NCBI GenBank assembly: GCA_025617375.2
Contig: JAMYGW020000002.1
Location: 2,046,001 to 2,110,000 of the forward strand
Length of the DNA stretch: 64,000 bases
Direction: 5' to 3'
From: Acarospora socialis
Lineage: Eukaryota > Ascomycota > Lecanoromycetes > Acarosporales > Acarosporaceae
Of the stretch, positions 47,190-59,208 are shown in pieces. How positions within the stretch are numbered: the first letter of the stretch is position 1; each line of letters opens with the position of its first letter. The notes under the pieces were generated by a model. The model had not been told where the DNA came from. It worked only from the letters and a program-made list of their open reading frames with translations, and searched no databases. Both the position numbers and the translations under genes were made by a program.

Positions 47190-47515
47190 ATCATATTAAT
47201 AAGTTGTGATAACAGTTGAGAATTTTCATTCTCTGTTTCATCATTATCATCTGCAAGCTCTTCAGCAAGACACTTTGCTTTTGTATTGATTTGAGCTTCA
47301 GACTGTTTTAGAGTTTTCTGCAATCTAGCAATTTTTGTTAAAAGTGCAGAAAGTTGCTCATCAAGAGTCTGAAAGAGTTCACTTTCAGTTTTAGAACAGA
47401 CAGACTCAAGAAAGTCAAGAGAGAGATCAACACAGAAATGATCTCAACACACACACTCAGCACACTTTGCAGACTTAAAGAAGTCAGACAAAGCTGAAGA
47501 ATCAAGTGACATCAT
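47190..47515 (-). other. Antisense cysteine-rich/coiled-coil frame inside gypsy element 2
   Basis: About 108 codons long, starting at ATG ATG near 47,515 on the minus strand. It has a KCAEC cluster with a further cysteine a few residues on, then a leucine-rich helix (for example EQLSALLTKIARLQKTLKQS) and an acidic end. It lies at the same place as in element 1. It is an element part, broken, of unknown role. Confidence 0.6.
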
Positions 47516-47710
47516 GATGCAAGAAAGATCAATGTTCAGACAACAATCACAAGAAATGAGTGAAGAATTTTCTTTACAAAAAATAGTGTCAGCAAGACAA
47601 AGTCAATTTTTGGATTTCAGATGCATCATCAAAAGATGACAAATAATTGCTGATATATACTCTTGCTTAAATAGATTCTAGAGAGCTAGCACCTGAGAGA
47701 AAAAGAATGA

Positions 47711-48028
47711 TGTTATGATCATATTCTGAAAGAAGAATAGCAAGATGAGAAATATATCTGAAAAAGCATAATTCTGAGTACAGAACAACAAAACATCAAA
47801 CATTTTCTTGTAAACATGTGTCAAAGACACATCAGAACACTGAAACACTGAGTGTGTTGATGTTTTCATTTCTATATAGTAGAATTAATTTTCTTATGAA
47901 ATCAATCATGTTCAACTCATCTAGTTATGCAATACAAAGCTACTGTTTATCTAGAATCTTTGAATCTTTATATCAAGAAGCACAAAATCCTAGCTCTATA
48001 ATTGAGGAATCTCAGTTGAGATGTAACA
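47711..48028 (+). repeat. 3' LTR of gypsy element 2
   Basis: 318 bp, followed directly by the TAAAG target duplication. Confidence 0.93.
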
Positions 48029-49459
48029 TAAAGCTTCACAAACTTTATAAAATTATAATTTTTAAGAAGTCAATTTTTATTGCTGAGAACAAGAAGAACA
48101 TATGTGAGATTTATGTTATCATTAAGTTTGTCAATCAGTGAAAACACACTGTGAATAAATAAAAGATCAACATTTTTATCTTGATTTTCATTAATATATA
48201 TAATTTTCTGTTTCTATCATTTACTGAATATCAGTACTTTCTGAAAATTGTGAACAATTATTTGTAAAAGACATAAATTATACTGTTGAAGTGTTGTGAT
48301 AATGTTTCACAGAAACTGCAAGAGTAACAGTTAAAAATTAAGTTTCAAAGTAATGTAAAAGTTCTGACTGTATAAAATAATAATGTCACTGAGTTCAGAA
48401 TTATTTTTGATGACTAATGTAAATCTTTTAACATTATACTGCAATACACTGTGCTCTATATGTTCATTTAAAATAATATTGTTGAAAAAGCAATTTGAAT
48501 CATTGAAAACTCAGTGTACATAATGATTAAAGAAACTGAACTTTCAATAAAGTTTTAAATGAAAACAGTGTAAACAAACATTTATCTTTGCAACTGAACA
48601 GCAACTGATCTCTTGATTGAAAGTAAATAAATAATTTTGAAAGAAATTTTCATCAATGAAAAATCATTCATTGATTACATCTGTATGTAAAAATACAAAT
48701 GTTATATTTATATTGATTTTAAATTTCTGCTGAAAGACAGACAGAATAAGTTTATGAATTGAGAATGAGTGAAAATCTTTATAAGTTATGTAGAAAAAAT
48801 CACAAAACAATATCTACTTTGAGTCTCAGATCTTAAGTGAGTCATTAAGAGTTATACTGTTAAGTTTGCTGAAAATGAAAAAAAAGACAATATTAATCTT
48901 AAATTGCAAAAATAAACATTAAATATTCTGCTGAAGTAAAGATTAGTTAAATGTTCATAAAAAAAAGTAATTATCATGAAATTCACAGAAAAAACAACAG
49001 ACAATGCAGATTCATTTGCACTCATGATTTCATCAAAATTATTTATAAACAACATTAACTCAATTCACAGATCTGAATTCACAAGTTTAGACAGTAAAAA
49101 GATGTCAAAATTAATTGTAGTCAATCTCAATACATCTGTGTTAAACATCAGTACAGTGAATAAATTAATTATAATTAATTTAAACAGAACACAGATAAGT
49201 GAACAGAATGAGATTAAGTAATTTTTACATATTAAGATTTTCATCAATAAAACAGACAAATCAACAGAGAATATTCTGACTGAGAAAGTCAGAATATTTT
49301 TGTGCATTGAAATTTCAAAAAGAAAGTAAAACAATGACAACAATGAACAAAACTTGAATGAACTTTTGTTCAAGATATCAAAAGTTATGCTGATATTAAC
49401 TGCTTTTATAGCAGATAAAAAAGATTATGATAACATTAAATTTAATATTTTTACATTTA

Positions 49460-52400
49460 TCATCTATATTTATTTTTTTATTTATTTATTATTCTTACAC
49501 TAAACTAGCTATGCTAAGCAGAACTTCTCTTCAGTTCATATCTTAGAAAATTTAACAAGAATGAAAATCTAAGTTCATAATGTTCTTTGTATGAAAGTAG
49601 ATTAAATGTAAAAGTTGAGTGAATAAGACAAAAGATGAGTGATCTCACTTTTAGTCATAGAGAACACTGATCATAAATCAAAACTGACTTAAATGACTGT
49701 CACACACAATTCATTTAACAGTCTCATACATCAGCTCTTTAATGAACAGAAGTTATACAAAGTTTTTTTTTCTTTTTTCTGAATAATAAGCAGCTGTGAG
49801 TTCTTTCTGATTTCACATACTAATAATATATGTTGTGAAGTCTCTGCTCTCTTATTATACAAATAGTTGACAGAGAAAATTTTAGAAATCTTGATCTTGT
49901 GAAGAAAGTAATTGTAATTAACACATTTTATATGAAACTGAATTAATTCTGAACTTTCAGTCTTTCTCAGTTTTTAATGAAGCTGAAAAACTCTTTTAAA
50001 AAATAATTCAATAACTTAATTTCATCTTCTGATCTTCTCTTTCTGATTAGTGTCATATTATTTTTGAGTTTATACATTTTGTATGTTCTTCTTCAAGCTG
50101 ATTCTCTCTGTCAGTTTCACTGAGAAATGAGTGACTGTTATAGTCATCATGAATTAATAAACTTTCTGCTTAATTCTTTTTCTGATGAGATTGCAGATCT
50201 TGTTTTTCATTTCTGTAAAGACTGTGTTCTTTGTATAAGTAAAATAGATTTGCACTCTATCATTTAGATATAGATCAAGAGAAAAAATGTAAATCTTGAT
50301 TTTCAAGATACTGATTGAAGTAGTTTAATAAGCATCAACAATTATATGAAGACATTTAAACTGAGTAATCTTAATTGCACTGATCACTTTCTTTATATGA
50401 TGATTCTTGACAGATATGTATCAGACATGTGCTTCACAAGTTATTGCTGATCAAATGACTGTTGTGTAGATCTGTTGTGATCATATGAACAAAGTTTCTC
50501 AGATAAATGCTGCTATTCTGATTAATACTTCTGTTTATTTGATCATCTTGTTCTGCAGAATTTTAATATGAGTGATTCATTTTGATTTAGAGTCAAATCA
50601 TATTTTTAAGATTCTCACACTTGAAAAAAAAAGCAATTCATTGTTCTGAATTTGTATAACTGTCTGTATATTGAATTTGGTTTTGATTCTAAAGAAGTGA
50701 ATCATTTTATATTTGTGAAGAGTAAATCTAACTTCATGTTGAGTAACTCAGCTTTTACATTTTCTATGAATTCTTTTCAGTTTGATGCAATTGATCTCAG
50801 TGAACAGTTTATACAAAAGAATGTTGACATCATCAGCAAAGTCAATTGTCAAAATTTTCTCTTTTAATCAATTACATCACTTCAGCAGATCTACATTGTA
50901 GAATAGAAAGAGAATAAGTGATAAAGAAAAGTCTTATGAAACTTCAGTCTTCACAGAGAAGCAGCTTGTTTTCTGTTCTTATATAATCAATAAGATAGTT
51001 TGATTGTGAAGAAAGCTCTGAACTCATTGTACAACTCAATAAGACATTTATTTCTTCTGCAAATTGTTCAGAAGTCAAGTTGAATTCATTGTGTTGAAAA
51101 TTTTCACTATGTTCATTGACAGAAGAGTGACAACATGCTTTTTACTGTCTTAGATTGTATAAATCTGACTTATTAGTAGATTCAGTGTAATTTTTGTGAA
51201 TCATTTTATTCTACATTTCATCTAACTTTCAAAAAGAAGATTATTGTTTTCTGCAGTCTACTTAATTCATATAATCAACAGAGTTTTCATAATTTTTCTC
51301 ACTGTGTTCAGCAGAACAATTAATCTTCATAATTCAGCTTTCTTGTAGATTTGCTTTTCTGACTTACATATCACTATTATACATGTTTTCTTATATTTCT
51401 CAAAAAGAAAGCTGAGCTTTCAGCTTGCATTGATGAGATTAATTATTGTTTGAGTTAACTTGAGTTTCATTACTTTGAAAAAGCAGTATGAAATGTTATC
51501 TGATCTCAATGCATTGTGAAATGTTCTTATACAAAGTACTGCAATAATCTTCTCTGTATTGATTGAGTCAGAAATGAATATAGATTGAATGAAAATTTTT
51601 AAATTAATATAACTGTCTTTCTATGAAGATCAGAGAGCTTCTGCATTTATGATATTCTGAAAATTGATTATTATTTCAGAATAAAATCTTCTTTTAAAGA
51701 TCTCTGCTTTCTCTTTCAGAGTGTGTGCTTTTTTTTGTGTTGTACAAATTGAAAAAACTGTTGCTGCAGAGTTTGAGTTTTCTTTTCTCATTTTAATTAA
51801 GATTCAAAGCTCATTATTCTCTGCTGTTTCACTGATCACATTGTGAAAATAGATAATTTTTGCTTTTGTAATCAGATCTCTCTTAATTTTGTCTTTCATC
51901 TTAACTAGCTTTCATGCTTCTTCTGTATAAATTATTTTTACTTGTTGTTTTGCTTTTCTTTCTTATTTAACTGTCTCATCAATTGTGTCTATTCATCAGA
52001 CTTCTTCTTAATTCAAGAGCTTGTATATAGAAACTGAGTTGCTGATTAATGTCTCAATGAAGTTACCAAGATACTCTGTGTATCATATAATCTCAGTTCT
52101 TGTTGACAGATTTTAATTTGTCTAAAGATGTTGAGTTTTAGTTAGTATAATTTCATGATTCATCTTCTTTCAGCATTTCATCTTGCTTGAAGTGATTTGT
52201 ACAATCTTAAAATTAAAAATCACTGAGATAGAAAGATGATCTGAGTTATAATTCATGTTCTCTTTAATAAAGCATTCTTTCAGCTGATCTGCAAAAATTC
52301 AATTGACAAAGATTAAATTTATTGTGTTAAAGATTTTCTGAACATATTAAGTAGAAATTTCTAAAGTGATCAATAGAGAAAAATTATACAATGTAACTAT

Positions 52401-54390
52401 CTCAGTAAGAACTTCTTTTATGCTGTGAATATTTAAGTTGAAGAGTTCACTTCACAGTGAATAATGTAGATTGAAGTCTTTTAAAACTATGTGTTCACTC
52501 TTTTTTTGTATGAGTGCTGACAGAAGAAAAATAGAAAAAAAGTAATCAGTGTTTGTGTGACTTTCTGAAGACTGTAAATAAATGTTGTATATTTAGAGAG
52601 TTCTGCTGTTTGTATGAAGACAAAGTATACATAAGTTGAAAATGAGAAAGTTCACTGATTAAATACTGAAATTAAGTCTTTTGTTAATCAGAAAGTAACT
52701 TTGTTGTGAAACTGAATCATGCTGTAAGATAAAAGAAATGATCTTAAAACTGTAAAATATCAATGTAAAAAAATTTTATCAGAGTTTCTGAATCATCAAA
52801 ATATTATATAATTAGATTGTTTTGTCAGTCAGAAGAAAAATCATCATCTTGTTCTTGCTTTTCTGTACATTATATTGCAGAATGAACAGCTTATTCATTG
52901 ATTTGTGACTGAGAGAGCATTTCTGTAATTGTGAAATTTGTATAATTAACTGTTAGTGTCTTAAATAATCTTTCTTTTTTTCTTTTCAGTACTAAAAGAA
53001 AGTCATTGTCACTGACTGTTATGACTGAACTTAAAAACTAAAAAGTGAAACTGATATCTTCATGAAAGAATATTCTGAATGAAATGTTCAGAAAGATTCT
53101 GAGAAAAAGATTTTTGATTGAAATTTGAAAGTGTGTGAGTCATATAAAATAGATTTATCTTACTTTCTTCACTTTCTTCACTCTTTCTGAACAATGTCTA
53201 ATTCATGTAGAATGTTTTTTGCTTTTCTTTTCACATGATGCACATTAGATTTTCAGAGAATTCTTTTTTTTGATGTAATTCTCAATTATGTGACTTAATA
53301 CTGCACAGAAGTCACATTGTATGATTTTCTTACAGTGTTTAACTGTATGATTTTTGTACTGCTGACATTTGAAACATTAAGTAACAATACAGTCTTCAGA
53401 GAAGATCTCACAATCATAAAACTTAAAGTTAAAAAGAAGATCATTTTGCAGAAGATAGTTTGTCTGCTCAGCTTTTGTTATTTTAATGTGAAGTGATTTA
53501 AAGATATATTCTTGTATAATTGTCTTCTTGAATCATTTTATTCATAGAATCTTCACTTGTTTTTTAAATTGTGAATTTTGCATATAAAGAATCTCTATTG
53601 TCTTAGTTTGATTTTTGTTGTTTATGAAGATGATTCAAATTTCATAAATCATAATGATGTACTCTCACTGCTTGATTCTGATGTTGAGTTCAAAGATTTG
53701 TACAATTTTCTTTTTTTTTTTTTACATCATCTTATTTTTTTTCTTCTCAAAGATGAAAATCACATCATCACTGAACAGACATCTTGCAGTCATCACTGTT
53801 TCTGAGATTTCTATCTTTTTTTGTATCTCTTATATGATGTTCTGTTCTGTTCTTATTCTTTATATTTCTGTTTTTGTTTCTGATTTGATCATTATTTCTT
53901 GATATTTTTTTTGAGATACTGATAAAACTCTTGTTTCAAGACTCTTAAGACTGACTGCTGCTGCTGTGTATGTTTGTGAGAGTGTGAATACTTTGATGAA
54001 ATTTCATACAATGCTTGTAAGATTCTTAATTTGCTTCTTGATCTTCTGAAAATCAGTATTCAAAATGTAACTTTTTTCTTTTTGTGTCACAGTTTTAATC
54101 ATTTCTCAAATTTCTTTCATCTTAACTGAACAATTACTGATTTATATGAAACAGTCTAGAGTGCTAATTGTCTCTGAGAGACTTTGAGAGTAATGAGAAG
54201 AATGAACTTTTTACTTAAGTAAAATTTCATTATAATGTGTTTCTTCTGATTCTTCTTCATCTACTTTCATTGTACAATTTCTTTTGCAGATCTTATTTAG
54301 ATAATTCTGATAACTATGTTCTGAAAGAGTTGATTAAAATGGTTGTTTTTTTTGAAGTAAATATTACTATACTCAATCATCTATATTAAA
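49460..54390 (-). mobile_element. Tad1-like non-LTR retrotransposon (LINE), inserted in copia element A
   Basis: Read on the minus strand. ORF1 near 53.3 kb has two tandem zinc-knuckle motifs (CFKCQQY...H...C and CDFCAVLSH). The APE-type endonuclease shows VLKDFNLHYSL near 52,480, matching the family motif GDFNLHHPLW. The reverse transcriptase active site FADDVNI is at 50,820-50,840. An A-rich tail (the plus strand shows TTTATTTTTTTATTTATTTA at about 49,469) marks the 3' end. Frames are interrupted by many stops, consistent with the C-to-T mutation across the block (for example TGA codons where Arg or Trp is expected). The ends are approximate to about 50-100 bp, and I did not find a clear target duplication. 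An RNase H domain may lie between 49.6 and 50.4 kb but was not confirmed. Confidence 0.75.
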
Positions 54391-56002
54391 GCAGTAAGAG
54401 ATTCAATCTGAGAAAAGATGTAAAAAAATGTTATTTATGCAAAATTAACAGTCTTAACAGCAAATAAAATCTGAAAAGAAGTTGTGTCATTAAAAAATGT
54501 AAATATTGTGATAAACAAATAAATGTTTAAATTCAAGTTGAATACTGATAAATCTCTGAACAAACTTAAGATAAAAGTTATGATGAGAGAATTTTCTTAA
54601 ATATATAATATTAATTATAAAAACATCTTTATCTTCACAATTAAGTTCAATACTCTTTAAATCTTTTTAATCATCATTGCACTTAAGAATTTAAAGTGTC
54701 ATCAGATGAATGTTAACAATGTTTTTATAAAAAAAATTTTCAAAAAAATCATCTACATAACAGTTTCTCTTAAACTCAAAATTGCATTTAATTGTGCACT
54801 GCACATACTGTATAGTCTTTATAATCTTAAGCAGATTATATAGAATTGATATAAATAATGTGTTGATAAATTAAAGAAATTAAATTTTCATCAAAGTAAT
54901 ACAAACTCTTGTCTTTTAATTTACAGTATCAAAAGAATCATGCTGCTTCTTTATATAAATGATATTATTGTGACTTCAGTAAATTTATTACATATTTTCT
55001 GATTTAAGCAAGTTCTTATTGAAATATTTAAAGTTAAGAACTTAAGAGAGACACAGAAAATTTTTAATATTTAAATTATACATAATTACAAAAAAAGAAT
55101 TTTGTATCTAAATCAAACTCATTATGTAAATAAGATGCTGAAGAATCTTCATATGTGATCTGATAAGTATAAAGTCATTATAATTTTACTCAATAAATAT
55201 AATGCTTTTTATTCTGTTAACTTAATTAATCAAAAAATAGATTAAAGATAATATCAGTAAGTCATAAAAAGTTTAATATATATAGTAATTTATATTTAAT
55301 CAGATATTTTCTTCACTTTAAATCAATTAAGTCAATATTTCAGTGATTCAGCAAAACATCATGAATATACATTTAAAAAACTGCTGCAGTACATTAAATC
55401 AATGATTAATTTTAATATAGTGTATAAATTTAATGAAAGTCAAATCATACTTGAATACTCTGACTCAGACTATGCATTGAATAAGTAAAATTGAAAATTA
55501 ATTTTAAAATATATCTACATACTTAAAAATAAATCAATTTCATGAACAAGTTAAAAACAGAAATCTGTCATCACTATAATTACTGAGACTGAGTACATAA
55601 CAATATCAATGTGTACAAAGACTGACATTTAACTCACTTAAGTGCTGAAAAATATAAACATAAATAAATATCTGAAAAATAATTCATACTGTGTAAACAT
55701 CAAGAAGAATGAAGTTCATTAAATTACTTTATCTCTTTAGTTTAAAAAAGACAATCAAACTGTTTTGACTTTGATCAAGAATGTACATGTGTATGAGTGA
55801 TTAAAATATGTAAATATTGTTTATCATCTTATTTAAGATCTGCACAAGAGAAATCAGATTTAAATAAACTTTGTATTTAGTCAAAATATAATGATTAATG
55901 AATTAATTAAGTTTTTATTTCAACAAATCTTTGAGTGCTTTGTTGATCAGTTGAAACTTACTGTCAATGAAAATTAATAGATACAGTGTCACTGAGTGAG
56001 AA

Positions 56003-56236
56003 TGTTGAGAAGTGTGATGTTTTAACTGCTATTATTATCTTAGTTAGTATTAGTATCAGAAGTTGTCTACTGTCTTTATGCTTTGTATGATTGTAATATT
56101 TAGATATAAGAAAAACACTTATGTCAATCACAGTTAAAATAATCAATTCACATTGACTGCAGTCAACTTTAACAGTGTATATTCACTAAATAGACAGTAT
56201 AGCACAAGTATTCTTTAGATCTTTCACTAAATTCAA
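56003..56236 (+). repeat. 3' LTR of copia element A
   Basis: Direct match to 39737-39970. Both share TGTTGAGAAGTG at the start and end near TTCAATA. Confidence 0.82.
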
Positions 56237-56732
56237 TATCTACTATATATTATAAGATTGCTATGTGCATTCTGCATATCAGTACACTTTTTGTGCTAAT
56301 ATTGTTTTAAGCACTATCAGCTTGTTTTATTAAGTTTTGTGTTTAATGTGCTGTCATATAACTACTATTTAATCAGTTTTCTGTGTATACATTTTAAACA
56401 AATTCATGAGTTCAGATCTGTGAGTTTCTTTTTTATGAAACATAATTATAACATCATTTTTTTCTTCTCAGATACTAGTTCTCTAGAGTTTATATAAGTG
56501 AGTATATATAAATAAATTATTATTTTCATCACAGAATGCTTTTTAAATCTGAAAACTATTTTATTCTTATTAAAACTATTCTTCAATTCAGTATCATAGC
56601 TTCTTTAATGTGCAATTGTTGTGTTATTCTTTTCAATATCTGTATTTGTATGAAAGAAAATAAAAAAAATGTCAAATACACTTGTCATAACTGTTTCTGC
56701 ATTATTGTTCTTCTTAATATTTTAAATTATAA
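56237..56732. other. Spacer between two inverted copia copies
   Basis: About 495 bp. It contains a 67-codon plus-strand frame (56536-56739) with a cysteine cluster (MCNCC, CICMKENKK, CHNCF) resembling cysteine motifs of retroelement-associated fungal proteins. It is likely another element remnant. Confidence 0.45.
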
Positions 56733-56944
56733 AATTTAGTAAAAGATTTAAAAAATACTTGTGCTATACTGTCTATCTAGTGAACATACACTGTTGAAGT
56801 TAACTGCAGTCAATATAAATTGATTATCTTAACTGTGATCAACATAAGTATTACAGTTATACAAAGCATGAAGACAGTAGACAATCTCTGACATTAATAC
56901 TAACTAAAACAATAATAACAGTTAAAATACTGCACTTCTCAACA
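56733..56944 (-). repeat. LTR of copia element B
   Basis: Inverted copy of the copia A LTR, slightly shorter. Confidence 0.8.
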
Positions 56945-58855
56945 TTCTTACTTAATAACACTGCATTTATTAATTTTCATTGACAGCAAATCTCAACTAA
57001 TCAACAAATTTCTCAAAGATCTGTTGAAACAAAAACTTAATTAATTTATCAATCATTATATTTTAACTGAACACAAAGTTTATCTGAATCTGATTTTTTT
57101 TGTGCAGATCTCAGATGTAATGATAGATAATATTTATGTATTTTAATTGTTCATGTACATGTGCATTCTTGATCAGAATCAAAACAATTTGATTGTTTTT
57201 TTTAAACTGAAAAAATAAAGTAGTTTGATGAACTTCATTTTCTTTGATGTTCACACAGTATGAATTGTTTTTTAGATGCTTATTTATATTCATGTTTCTC
57301 AGTACTTGAGTGAGTCAGATGTTAGTTTTTGTACATATTGACATTGTTATGTATTTAGTTTCAGTGATTTAAGTGATGACAGATTTCTGCTTTCAACTTA
57401 CTTATAAAATTGATTTATCTTCAAATATATAGATATATTCTAAAATTAACTTTCAATTTTATTTGTTCAATGTATAGTTTGAGTCAGAATATTTAAGTAT
57501 GACTTGATTCTTATTAAATTTATACACTATGCTGAGATTAATGATTGATTTAATGTAATGCAACAATTTCTTAAATGTGTATTCATGATGTTTTGCTGAA
57601 TTGCTGAGATATTGATTTAGTTGATTTAAAGTGAAAACAATGTCTGATCAAGTATGAATTACTGTATATATTAAATTTTTTATGACTTATTAATACTGTC
57701 TTTAATTTATTTTTTAATCAGTTGAGTTGACAGAATGAAGAGCATTATATTCATTAAATAAAATTGTAATACTTTTGTGCTTATTAAATCACATATAAAG
57801 ATTCTTCAGCATCTTATTTACATAGTGAATTTGATTCAGATATAAAGTTCTTTTTTTGCAGTTATGTATAATTTGAATGTCAAAAATTTTCTGTGTTTCT
57901 TTTAAATTCTTAACTTTAAACACTTCAACAAGAACTTGTTTGAATCAGAAAACATGTGATAAATCTGTTGAAATCACAATAATATCATTTATATAGAGAA
58001 GCAGCATGATTCTTTTAATACTGTAAATTAAAAGACAAGAATCTGCATTATTTTAATGAAAGTTTAATTTCTTCAGTTCATTAATACATCACTTATGTCA
58101 ATCTTGTGTAATTTATTTAAAATTATAAAAACTGTACAGTATGCACAGTGCACAATTAAATGCAACTTTGACTTCAAAAGAAACTATTATGTAAATGATT
58201 TTTTTGAGAAAGAATTCTGTAAAAACATTGTTGACATTTATCTGATGATTCACTATTTAAACTTGTAAATTCAGATCTGTAAGTTAAGTTAATATTGTTT
58301 GCAGATAACTTCAGTGAATTATGAATGCAGATGAATTTGCATTGTCTGTTATTTTTTCTGTGAATTTCACAATAATTACTTTTTTTCATAAATACTCAAC
58401 TGATCTTCACTTCAATAAAATGTTTAATGTTTATCTTTGCAGCTTAAGTTTAATGCTGTTTTTCTTTTTATTCTCAACAAACTTAACAACATAACTTTTA
58501 ATGATTTACTTAAGATCTGAAACTCAAAGCAGATATTGCTTTGCAATTTTTTTTACATAATTTATAAAGACTTTCACTCATTCTTAATTCATAAACTTAT
58601 TCTGTCTGTCTTCTAACAGAGATTTGAGATCAATATAAATGTAGTATTTACATTTTCATATATAAATATAATTAATAAATAATTTCTCATCAGTGAAAGT
58701 CTCTTCTGAAGTTATTTGCTTGTTATTAATTAAGAAATCAGTTGCTATTCAGTTGCAAAAATAAATTTCTGTTTGTGCTGTCTTCACTTAGAACTTTATT
58801 GAAAGTTCAGTTTCTTTGATCATTGTGTGCATTGAGTTTTCAGTGATTTAAATTG
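56733..58855 (-). mobile_element. Copia element B: inverted, partial Ty1/copia fossil
   Basis: The LTR (about 56,733-56,944) is the reverse complement of the copia A LTRs. The interior runs away from it on the minus strand (RNase H and reverse-transcriptase end about 57.0-58.2 kb, integrase part about 58.2-58.85 kb) and matches copia A segments at 54.7-55.95 and 48.5-49.1 kb. It ends where gypsy element 3 begins. It is broken, internally shortened relative to A, and the same family as A. Confidence 0.78.
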
Positions 58856-59208
58856 TGTTACAGTCAGATCAGAATGAACTTAGAACAGACTGATGTGTAT
58901 GTGTGAAGAGTGTATATTTGATGAAATATCTAAACAGCAGTTATGTAACATCTTGACATGCTTGACAGTGAGCTTGACAAGCAAGCTCAATAAGTTGTAT
59001 GAACAAGTCATCTTGACAGACTTGACAACAAGATTGATGAGTGAGCTCAGTATATAGTCACAATCATTTTTCTTATGAAAACAATCATGTTTAACTTAAA
59101 TAATCATCTAAGAGTTAAAGATCAGAACCATTTCAGATCAGTTATTATATCAATAAGCACAAACTTTTAGTTCTACATACTTGAGAAAGCTCAGATTAGA
59201 ATATTACA
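58856..59208 (+). repeat. 5' LTR of gypsy element 3
   Basis: 353 bp, a different LTR family from elements 1 and 2. It contains GCTTGAC-type short repeats at about 58,964-59,030. Confidence 0.78.

Larger units (their letters stand above)
41991..48028 (+). mobile_element. Gypsy element 2: chromodomain Ty3/gypsy fossil inserted in copia element A
   Basis: 6038 bp with two 318-bp LTRs and a perfect 5-bp target duplication TAAAG (41986-41990 and 48029-48033). The layout is the same as element 1: gag with a CYNC...H...C zinc knuckle (about 43.15 kb), reverse transcriptase (about 44.6-45.15 kb), RNase H (about 45.4-45.7 kb), integrase (about 45.85-46.7 kb), chromodomain (about 47.0-47.15 kb), an antisense frame and the 3' LTR. 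It is full length but broken throughout, with dozens of breaks. It is the same family as element 1, and younger than the copia element it interrupts. Confidence 0.93.
39737..56236 (+). mobile_element. Copia element A: Ty1/copia LTR retrotransposon fossil, split by two later insertions
   Basis: Two direct LTRs of about 234 bp (39737-39970 and 56003-56236) share the TGTTGAGAAGTG start. The 5' LTR is followed by TAGATTATGAGCTC, which resembles the initiator-Met-tRNA half-molecule primer site used by copia elements. A gag-like region lies left of 41.99 kb, the integrase region is at about 48.0-49.4 kb, and the reverse transcriptase (IND-type active site in a DIIVTS context) and RNase H are at about 54.4-55.95 kb. 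Gypsy element 2 (6.04 kb) and a minus-strand LINE (about 4.9 kb) interrupt it. Without them about 5.5 kb remains, a normal copia length. It is extensively broken and older than both insertions. Confidence 0.82.

Noticed and set aside
53578-53805. 75-codon plus-strand frame in the AT-rich block
   Set aside because: It lies opposite the LINE ORF1 region and is explained as its antisense shadow.
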